NCBI GenBank assembly: GCA_964226685.1
Contig: CAXQRU010000169.1
Span: 1 to 5,491 of the forward strand
DNA length: 5,491 bases
From: CAXQRU01 sp964226685
GTDB taxonomy: Bacteria > Pseudomonadota > Gammaproteobacteria > Pseudomonadales > Cellvibrionaceae
Direction of reading: 5' to 3'
The first letter of the stretch is position 1, and each line of letters begins with the position of its first letter. The notes below the pieces were generated by a model. The model saw only the letters and a program-made list of their open reading frames with translations, was not told the origin of the DNA and made no database searches. The translations under genes were made by a program, and so were the position numbers. Below, one piece after another: positions 1 to 5,491 of the stretch.

Positions 1-1
1 G

Positions 2-808
2 CCTTGGAAAATTATCATGCCCGATGGCAAAGTCGCTTTGGGTCAAACCAACCACGAAGGCAAGAGCAAGCTCTACCTGAAACAACCGGGAATTTGTGAA
101 ATCAGCTTTACTCAAAGCCATTCATGGGAGCCACCCAAAAGTAAAGATGCCGGTGCTGGCCCTACTCATATTGTGGCGCAGGGTGAGACTTTGCTCAGAA
201 TTGCTAAAAAATATGGTTTTGCATCAGTATCTGAACTCTATGATCACCCTCTCAACCATCAGCTGAGATATTTACGAGATAATCCCAATGTGCTTTATCC
301 TGGTGATCAGGTGATCATCCCAGACGTGGCGGATAAAAACTTTAAAGGAGCTTCAATGCAGACTCATCTATTCACCATGCAAAAACCAAAAGAGTGGATT
401 AAATTTCAATTATTCAATCGAATAAACAAACCTATGCAAGCCGAAAAAGTTGTTTTAACAATCGATGGCTCTCAGCATACCCTAAAACCTTCAAATGACG
501 GGATAGTTGAAGCAAAGCTACCAAAAGTGAAAGAACAATTTGCCAATCTTGATGTTTACTTACATGAAAAATCAGAACGACCTGAATTCACTTATCAAAT
601 CAGTATTGGACATATTGATCCAGTAGAAACTATAAGTGGCATTCAAGCTCGACTTAAAAATCTGGGGTATGGTGCAGAGATTACTGGCCAATTGGATGAA
701 GCAACAAAAGGAGCGATAATGGCGTTTCAATCAGCGAACGAATTGGAAAAAAGTGGAGAAGCCGATGCCGCAACTCAGGCAATGTTAAAAAAAGTACATG
801 GCTATTAG
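2..808 (+). CDS. LysM / peptidoglycan-binding T6SS-associated protein (5' end outside window)
   Basis: The frame has no stop back to base 2, reading P-W-K-I-I before the first ATG at base 17. That ATG has no good ribosome binding site, and the residues around it (PDGKVALGQTNHEGKSKL) look like the inside of an Ig/transthyretin-like domain. I therefore call this a gene truncated by the window edge. Counting from Met17, the order is: end of an Ig-like domain (about 1-36, ending GICEISF); a LysM domain (about 50-102, THIVAQGETLLRIAKKYGF to YPGDQVIIPD); a second Ig-like segment (about 116-198); and a PG_binding_1 three-helix domain (about 201-262, with VETISGIQARLKNLGY and AIMAFQ). This architecture is known from T6SS and related contractile-injection loci, where it accompanies vgrG and effector genes. 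No catalytic domain is visible, so it is more likely a cell-wall-binding accessory or delivery protein than an enzyme. Its exact role is inferred. The next gene starts 17 bases downstream, suggesting one operon. Confidence 0.85.
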   Translation, partial: PWKIIMPDGKVALGQTNHEGKSKLYLKQPGICEISFTQSHSWEPPKSKDAGAGPTHIVAQGETLLRIAKKYGFASVSELYDHPLNHQLRYLRDNPNVLYPGDQVIIPDVADKNFKGASMQTHLFTMQKPKEWIKFQLFNRINKPMQAEKVVLTIDGSQHTLKPSNDGIVEAKLPKVKEQFANLDVYLHEKSERPEFTYQISIGHIDPVETISGIQARLKNLGYGAEITGQLDEATKGAIMAFQSANELEKSGEADAATQAMLKKVHGY

Positions 809-813
809 GATAC

Positions 814-818
814 AGGAG
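814..818 (+). promoter_or_regulatory. Shine-Dalgarno site of the VasX-like toxin gene
   Basis: AGGAG lies seven bases before the ATG at 826, in the 17-base gap after the preceding stop codon. It is the only strong Shine-Dalgarno seen at the three gene starts and fixes the start of the 967-residue protein. The toxin can therefore be initiated independently of the upstream gene. Confidence 0.85.
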
Positions 819-825
819 AGAGTTT

Positions 826-3729
826 ATGAATCACGCCGCGACACCTATTGAAACCACACCAATCATACCAGATTACCCTCTGGCGATTATGCCACTACGT
901 TATGCTGTCGTTTGCACAGATGATCCAAATGCACGCCAAAGTGTCGACCCCTTAGGTGGAACTCTGGGTGAGGGCGTTATTGATCTAACGTTATCTCATA
1001 ATAGTTTTTATTCAATTCGAACTTGTAGGCCGGGTTACTTTTACATGCTCATTGAACTTCACGGCAGTAAAAACTGGCAAGTGTATCGATTTGATGCGGA
1101 TAATAGCATTACTAGAGTATGGCCAGATGCCGTTCATTCAGAGTACAAGGATTATGATGATGTTACTATTCCAGTTGTATACTACTCGAACGAGGTACAA
1201 AATCTATGGTATTTTTTTTCCCCTGATCCCTTAACACCTAAAAAGCTCAAAGAATATGAAGACCATGCCAATAGCTACGTTGAGCAGGGCAAGGTTCAAC
1301 ATTTCAATCCAATGGAATATCTTGACGGTAATCGAGAACAACTTCATGTTGTTCTTACCGACTCAAATATACAGTTTGATAAAAAGGTTGCAGATTATTA
1401 CGCACTAGACGAATTAGATAGTAGTTTACGTCAAGAGCTATTCGAGCAATTATTTCCTCTCAATATTTTTGATTCAGTCTCCCTCATGAATTTGGTGAGT
1501 ATTCGAACTGAAATTTTAGCTCATCGCAGTGTTGGTTTGGCTGTCAAAGATCCGATCGGTATCACGCAAGAACTCAATAATTTTCGTAATAAAATTATTG
1601 ATGAGTTTGAACAGAGTTTGCATAAGCCAGATCATTTTGGAGTTAATGACTACCGTCGTTTACAGGTAAGTGAAGCAATTGAAAGTGTCAAAGAGGGCTT
1701 TGTTAATGGCTATATAGCGGACCAAGACAAAGTCACGAATGATAAAGAAGGGGAGTCCATTGCCAAACTAAAAAAACTTTTGAATGACCCAATGTATCTT
1801 CACAGACATGAATTTGAGTATAGGCATGCTGTGTCTAAATTGGAGGTGTACTATCAAATAAGGAATGGAATAACAGATCCCATAGCCAAGAAGAATTTTG
1901 ATAATAAGGTTATTGAGCCTCTAATCGATAGAATTGGAGTGATGTATGCTGAGGCGGTTAAAGATCGAAAACCCTATATTCAAGAGTATCAACAAGAATT
2001 AGCTGAGATGAAGGTGGACTACCAAGAAAAAAGCGTTCTTATTAATCAAGAGAAAGCCGAGCATACCCAGGAAGCAACTGAAAAGTGGCGAAAAAAATAT
2101 GCCGCGCGTTTGGATATTGATGAACTGGAAGGCTTCAGAAACTCATTTAATGAACGAAAAGCAAACGCATTTCAGGAGTTTGATCGTCGCATTCCTAGCC
2201 ATCAACGTTGGTTTGAGTCTGATCGGTTAGTTGATGCCTTTGATCTCTACGACCCTGAAGACCAAAACAGTGGTTTTGATTTTGCGGTACAATCAGCAAT
2301 ATGCAGTATTGGTGCTACAGGAACGCCCGCTGGAGAAGCATTGGTTGATAAGTGGATCAAAGCTGACAGTATAGCGCGTCCTAATCTCTATATGCGAGGG
2401 TTTTATCACAACCAAGAAGAGCTAATGGTACAAGCCAATTCGATGTATGTTGATCTCAAGTCGGTTGCACCTGTTATTGAAGCTCGATCAGACGAAGTTA
2501 CATTAGCGCAAATATTAAAAGCCTGTAGAGGCACAGTAAAAGCCTTTAAAGCCACCGATGCCGCCTATGATGAATGGGTTAGGAACTATACAAAAAACCA
2601 AAAAAAGGAAAATCCAAATGCGTTTATTAGGGATTGGCCAAAGCCTGGAGTGGTCGCTAAAAAGTTAGGAATGAAACACGGTATAGAGGCCGTTTTGTTC
2701 AGCAAAATATGGGATATTAACCGTTTTGTATTCCGGTCAGTCATTAGCCCTCTCAACCCGCTGGATCGTTTAATTAGTTACCGATTAAAAACCAGCCTCT
2801 TTTCTCGGCTATCGGATGCGGCTGAGCACTATGCCAAGATACTTACACCATCAGCTTCATTCTCTCCCAAAATGTTCGATGACTTAATGGCTGATGCTAA
2901 GAAAGAGCAAGCCACAACAAGAAAAACACTAGATCAAATCATTGATGGTGACAAGGCACATGTGAATAATTACCACCATGTTCGCATTGGTGGTTTACTA
3001 TTGGGGCTGGAAATGATTACCATGGGCGAAATTTTCTCAAGGGCGGAACTTGATTTTAAAACAGCGCTAGAAATCACTGCCAGTCTATCCACTAGCCTTA
3101 GTCTTAGTATGGATATAATGTACGCTGGTGCCAAAGCAATGAGAGAGCATATCGAGCATTTAGGTGACTCTCGGCTCGATCGAGCCTCAGATGCGGTGCG
3201 AGGTGGCTTTAAACTGAGTGCGGCATTATTTGCGAGTATCGCGAGTGTGGCCTCGGCTGTCATGAATGGGTATAAATTCCATAAAGAGTTTACTCGCAAA
3301 GATGTTGATCCTGTAATTTGTGCATTATCGCTGGCCTCTCTAGGAACCGATTTAACATCAGCAGGCTTCGGGTTACGCGTTGCCCGAGGCTACGCACTGG
3401 AGTATTTTAAATACAAAGCTTTGAAAAAAACTGGAAGTGATTTAATTAAGGATAAGCTTGAAGAAAGTATTGAGAAGATTGCCACAAACCGAGTCAGACA
3501 TTTGGTATGGTTGGCAAGAGTTAGCTGGATTGGGATTGCTCTCACTACGGTAGAAATTGCCTACATTGTGTTTGGAGATAATGACCTGCAAAACTGGTTA
3601 GATAGCTGTACGTTTAGAGATTATAAGTTTCATGCCAATATTTTGGGCACCCCGCAGTATTTTGAAACCGTTGAGGAAGAATTAGAAACCTTATTTAAAG
3701 CGGCGCAATCCGCCAATATACCGATATAA
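826..3729 (+). CDS. VasX-like T6SS effector, predicted membrane-permeabilising toxin
   Basis: This is a 967-residue protein. Residues 18-100 match the toxin VasX N-terminal region: a short Pro-rich leader, then YPLAIMPLRYAVV, later the arginine/glycine block IRTCRPGYFYM and WQVYRFDADNSITRVWPD. Residues about 200-450 are charged and helical, with coiled-coil-like stretches near 380-425. Residues 457-511 (QRWFESDRLVDAFDLYDPED, then AVQSAICSIGATGTPAG) resemble the conserved mid-region of the large T6SS effector family to which BTH_I2691 belongs. The C-terminal part has hydrophobic helices at about 719-737, 794-815, 828-850 and 893-916, followed by the typical ending GDNDLQNWLDSCTF. There is no signal peptide, as expected for a T6SS cargo. 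The known relative, Vibrio cholerae VasX (about 1085 residues), binds lipids and permeabilises the inner membrane. I infer the same action here. No enzymatic motif was found. The following gene is the probable immunity gene. Confidence 0.85.
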   Translation: MNHAATPIETTPIIPDYPLAIMPLRYAVVCTDDPNARQSVDPLGGTLGEGVIDLTLSHNSFYSIRTCRPGYFYMLIELHGSKNWQVYRFDADNSITRVWPDAVHSEYKDYDDVTIPVVYYSNEVQNLWYFFSPDPLTPKKLKEYEDHANSYVEQGKVQHFNPMEYLDGNREQLHVVLTDSNIQFDKKVADYYALDELDSSLRQELFEQLFPLNIFDSVSLMNLVSIRTEILAHRSVGLAVKDPIGITQELNNFRNKIIDEFEQSLHKPDHFGVNDYRRLQVSEAIESVKEGFVNGYIADQDKVTNDKEGESIAKLKKLLNDPMYLHRHEFEYRHAVSKLEVYYQIRNGITDPIAKKNFDNKVIEPLIDRIGVMYAEAVKDRKPYIQEYQQELAEMKVDYQEKSVLINQEKAEHTQEATEKWRKKYAARLDIDELEGFRNSFNERKANAFQEFDRRIPSHQRWFESDRLVDAFDLYDPEDQNSGFDFAVQSAICSIGATGTPAGEALVDKWIKADSIARPNLYMRGFYHNQEELMVQANSMYVDLKSVAPVIEARSDEVTLAQILKACRGTVKAFKATDAAYDEWVRNYTKNQKKENPNAFIRDWPKPGVVAKKLGMKHGIEAVLFSKIWDINRFVFRSVISPLNPLDRLISYRLKTSLFSRLSDAAEHYAKILTPSASFSPKMFDDLMADAKKEQATTRKTLDQIIDGDKAHVNNYHHVRIGGLLLGLEMITMGEIFSRAELDFKTALEITASLSTSLSLSMDIMYAGAKAMREHIEHLGDSRLDRASDAVRGGFKLSAALFASIASVASAVMNGYKFHKEFTRKDVDPVICALSLASLGTDLTSAGFGLRVARGYALEYFKYKALKKTGSDLIKDKLEESIEKIATNRVRHLVWLARVSWIGIALTTVEIAYIVFGDNDLQNWLDSCTFRDYKFHANILGTPQYFETVEEELETLFKAAQSANIPI

Positions 3730-3738
3730 CTATTTATG
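3727..3738 (+). promoter_or_regulatory. Toxin stop / immunity start junction without Shine-Dalgarno (translational coupling)
   Basis: The toxin TAA (3727-3729) and the next ATG (3736-3738) are separated only by CTATTT. No GGAG- or AGGA-like element occurs in the roughly 25 bases before the ATG. The layout suggests that ribosomes finishing the toxin reinitiate on the immunity gene, which would tie the two levels together. The coupling is inferred from spacing alone. Confidence 0.5.
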
Positions 3739-5226
3739 AAATTAGAAGAGATTCCAGAGCACGAACCCTTTGTACTAAAAGGCACCATCAGCGAGCTAGA
3801 AGTCCGCAATGGTTATCACAATTTAATGAGCGTACTACAACAGCGCAAAGCAAAAGCTGGGGCGGTGGCCGGGGCGCTCATTGGCGAGGGGGCTGCCAGT
3901 GCATCCAGCCAATTAGTCGCTAGTTATGATGGCGAGCGCACCGAGCACTTTCTCGCGTGGATTAATGACCTGCCCGTGTACGGTCAGTTTGATGGCGCCT
4001 CACAACTCCCCTTAAATCAGCCAGTGAAAGCCGTAGTCTACAGAGAGGGGGATTTATTAATTGCCTCAACCATTATGGCCCCCAGGAGAGGCTGGTGCTG
4101 GACAAACTATGCTTTCGGAAGTAAAGCTGATGATAAAGATACTGCAACAACAGCAAAAGAGTTAACTATTTTCGGTCTGTGCTTCATTACTGTCATGTTT
4201 ACAGCAATGGGAGGGTTTTTCGAAACATTCGAAATAATATTATGGGGCAGTCTTGGAATTTTATTATTTAATTTTTTGTTTTTTAGAGTATGGTCAAGCC
4301 CAACTCGCAGTTTAGCCTTAGACCAAGACTTTGCACTACTTAACTTTGACCAGCCAGAACAAATTGACCTGACTGAATGCCTCAGCGCCTATTTTGGTGC
4401 TAAATATAATAGTTACCCGGATAATCTCTTTAATCAACAAGCTTGGAACTACTATAAGAATATCTACTATTATCGCCGAGGCGCCGAGATGGGTTATCTT
4501 AAGCCCTACGGTATTGTTCAAGGAGTTCCCGAGCATCGTCAACGCCTGGTTGAAGGTGTGGTACGCCAGCTTGTGATCAATCCGACTACCGCCAGCGAGC
4601 ACTTTTCAGATCCACTCGCCACCGATGATGCGCGCACATTTTCAACCAATGTTCGTAAAGTACCCTTTATTACCTTTATAGGTGATGAGCCCGTATGTGG
4701 CTGCTTTGAGGGCATTGACCAATTAGAGGAAGGTGATATTGTGCGCGCCTCTGTCTGCCAAAGAAATAGCGTCAGTATAGTCAAAGGCATGGTCTGCGAA
4801 AAGAAGGGATTGTTGTGGTTGTACCATCCTAGAGGCGAGCGTGCACAATTCTGGCAAGATGTAAAAGAGCAAGCCAAATATGGTGCTTATATTACAGGAG
4901 GCTTGCTGGTATTTGCAGGCATTTCAATACCCTTTGGAGCACACCCCGATACGCTATGGGTATCTTTATTGGTGGGGCTATCAGCGAGCATATTGAGAGG
5001 CTGGAGAGCAATAAAAGAATTTCCTAAAGAACGAACATGGAGTGCCCCCATTACCAGTAGCGCATTAAAGACATTAGGGTTTACCAATGCCGAAACCTTC
5101 AATACCAATCGCCGTTTTTGGATTGAGCGCAAGCCCGATTGTGGCGTTTTTGTCAAACTGCCCTACTATACGGATGTTTATGATTATCATCAGCTGCTTG
5201 AAAAGCGTGTACTTCGTAAAGAGTAA
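3736..5226 (+). CDS. Putative immunity protein to the VasX-like effector, duplicated two-domain membrane protein
   Basis: This is a 496-residue protein with two diverged copies of one domain. Copy A (about 13-204) has a Gly/Ala-rich segment (38-60), a beta-rich part (FLAWINDLPVYGQFDG, 72-87) and two hydrophobic helices (about 143-160 and 167-183), then WSSP (186-189). Copy B (about 272-460) repeats the beta-rich part (FITFIGDEPVCGCFEG, 311-326), two helices (about 384-400 and 406-420) and WSAP (435-438). A Tyr-rich linker (218-260) joins them. Related single-domain proteins sit beside T6SS effectors and are often labelled putative T6SS effector. Position directly after a VasX-type toxin, plus inner-membrane character, argues for immunity, as with TsiV2 beside VasX. 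Both hairpin loops are short and acidic or neutral (FFETFE; GAHPD) and the flanks are basic, so all soluble parts are predicted cytoplasmic. The start is six bases after the toxin stop, with no Shine-Dalgarno. Confidence 0.7.
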   Translation: MKLEEIPEHEPFVLKGTISELEVRNGYHNLMSVLQQRKAKAGAVAGALIGEGAASASSQLVASYDGERTEHFLAWINDLPVYGQFDGASQLPLNQPVKAVVYREGDLLIASTIMAPRRGWCWTNYAFGSKADDKDTATTAKELTIFGLCFITVMFTAMGGFFETFEIILWGSLGILLFNFLFFRVWSSPTRSLALDQDFALLNFDQPEQIDLTECLSAYFGAKYNSYPDNLFNQQAWNYYKNIYYYRRGAEMGYLKPYGIVQGVPEHRQRLVEGVVRQLVINPTTASEHFSDPLATDDARTFSTNVRKVPFITFIGDEPVCGCFEGIDQLEEGDIVRASVCQRNSVSIVKGMVCEKKGLLWLYHPRGERAQFWQDVKEQAKYGAYITGGLLVFAGISIPFGAHPDTLWVSLLVGLSASILRGWRAIKEFPKERTWSAPITSSALKTLGFTNAETFNTNRRFWIERKPDCGVFVKLPYYTDVYDYHQLLEKRVLRKE

Positions 5227-5273
5227 TGTTGTGAACAGCAAAAAGTGTTATTTAGAGAAAGCCAGTAAAGGAC

Positions 5274-5420
5274 ATGAGTAGCCAATACTGGCAGCGCTCA
5301 ATTCATCGTGGATGGGCACATATATCAGTGCTCAAGCGAGTGATATCACTCAAAAGTCCGGAACCAGCTCATACCTTCAATACATACTACAAAATTACTT
5401 TTATAATCAATAGACTGTAA
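5274..5420 (+). CDS. Doubtful 48-residue ORF downstream of the immunity gene
   Basis: An ATG-to-TAA frame begins MSSQYWQRSIHRGWAH and ends ITFIINRL. It is basic and resembles no family I know. An AAGGA lies only one base before the ATG, too close for a normal ribosome binding site. With 48 codons in a 265-base stretch it may be chance. It is listed because nothing else occupies this interval. Confidence 0.15.
   Translation: MSSQYWQRSIHRGWAHISVLKRVISLKSPEPAHTFNTYYKITFIINRL
5338..5351. repeat. Perfect 14-bp palindrome GAGTGATATCACTC
   Basis: Bases 5338-5351 read identically on both strands, with the centre between 5344 and 5345 and no spacer. The absence of a loop makes it more like a dimeric protein-binding site than a terminator. 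There is no T-tract after it. It lies 112 bases after the immunity gene stop. No regulator can be named from the sequence. Confidence 0.5.
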
Positions 5421-5426
5421 GCGCCA

Positions 5427-5446
5427 AATCAACTCCATAGTTGATT
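5427..5446. repeat. 8-bp stem-loop, possible weak terminator or regulatory hairpin
   Basis: AATCAACT (5427-5434) and AGTTGATT (5439-5446) are perfect reverse complements around the loop CCAT. The stem has only two G-C pairs among eight and is followed by AGTTATTAATTG rather than a T-run. It is therefore a poor intrinsic terminator, though it is the best hairpin after the operon. Confidence 0.4.
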
Positions 5447-5491
5447 AGTTATTAATTGAGTGAATCACCTAATCGCCAAGGCAGTAAGTTT

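Larger units (their letters stand above)
5227..5491. other. Apparent intergenic region after the effector-immunity operon
   Basis: This 265-base tail holds the palindrome, the stem-loop and the doubtful small ORF listed separately. It also has an imperfect direct repeat, CAGCGCTCAA (5292-5301) and CAGTGCTCAA (5326-5335), nine of ten bases alike. An inverted pair GCCAGTA (5261-5267) / TACTGGC (5286-5292) has an 18-base loop. I see no tRNA, no IS end and no integron attC consensus here. Confidence 0.5.

Noticed and set aside
1211..1223. T8C4 homopolymer tract inside the toxin gene as a phase-variation switch
   Set aside because: The tract is only eight T and codes cleanly for Tyr-Phe-Phe-Ser-Pro. 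Nothing else supports phase variation, and low-GC genes often contain such runs.
2091..2097. Third A AAA AAA heptamer in the toxin gene (Lys-Lys) as a frameshift site
   Set aside because: A -1 slip stops after seven further codons in the middle of the helical region. No useful product or stimulating element is apparent, so it is most likely compositional.
2970..3299. 109-codon antisense ORF opposite the toxin C-terminus
   Set aside because: Its translation is a low-complexity Ser/Ala/Leu mirror of the hydrophobic coding region, with no plausible ribosome binding context. The sense gene is well supported.
4336..5156. Several antisense ORFs of about 88-112 codons and small overlapping sense ORFs within the immunity gene
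   Set aside because: None shows a recognisable family, and all are covered by the 496-residue gene, whose two-copy domain structure is clear.
5402..5407. TATAAT as the -10 box of a promoter for a downstream gene
   Set aside because: The hexamer is perfect, but the best -35 at 17-base spacing is AATACA (three of six matches). The region is AT-rich, so chance occurrence is likely.
5346..5438. Reverse-strand 30-codon ORF beginning MELIWRLQSIDY, as a transposase remnant
   Set aside because: It is too short, has stops close upstream in frame, no inverted repeats nearby, and no diagnostic DDE motif.
5227..5491. Integron attC or other recombination site after the operon
   Set aside because: No RYYYAAC / GTTRRRY core pair or long imperfect palindrome is present.

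Overview
The window looks like part of an accessory type VI secretion system (T6SS) effector island from a gammaproteobacterium. It has moderately low GC, tight co-directional genes and effector families that are best known from Proteobacteria. The species cannot be fixed from the sequence. No core T6SS gene (vgrG, hcp, tss) lies inside the window. The T6SS assignment rests on the protein families.

Layout: three genes on the + strand form one apparent operon that enters from the left edge. (1) Bases 2-808 hold the 3' part of a gene for a LysM / Ig-like / peptidoglycan-binding protein. Its reading frame is open at the left edge, so its true start is outside. (2) Bases 826-3729 encode a 967-residue protein with a VasX-type N-terminal region, a long helical middle and a C-terminal cluster of hydrophobic helices. 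It is a predicted membrane-targeting (pore-forming, colicin-like) T6SS effector. (3) Bases 3736-5226 encode a 496-residue membrane protein built from two diverged copies of one domain, each carrying a hydrophobic hairpin. It is the likely cognate immunity protein. Bases 5227-5491 have no convincing gene. They hold a perfect 14-bp palindrome, an 8-bp stem-loop and a doubtful 48-codon ORF.

How they would work together (inference): the first protein has two cell-wall-binding folds and would help deliver or dock cargo in the periplasm. The second would be fired into a rival and insert in its inner membrane. The third, in the producer's inner membrane, would neutralise the toxin. The immunity gene starts six bases after the toxin stop and has no visible Shine-Dalgarno, so its translation is probably coupled to that of the toxin.

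The least expected observations are two. An A7 slip site at the end of the first gene lies in the phase where a -1 slip would fuse the LysM protein to the toxin with no intervening stop. The immunity protein is internally duplicated, and its second copy has lost a Gly/Ala-rich segment.
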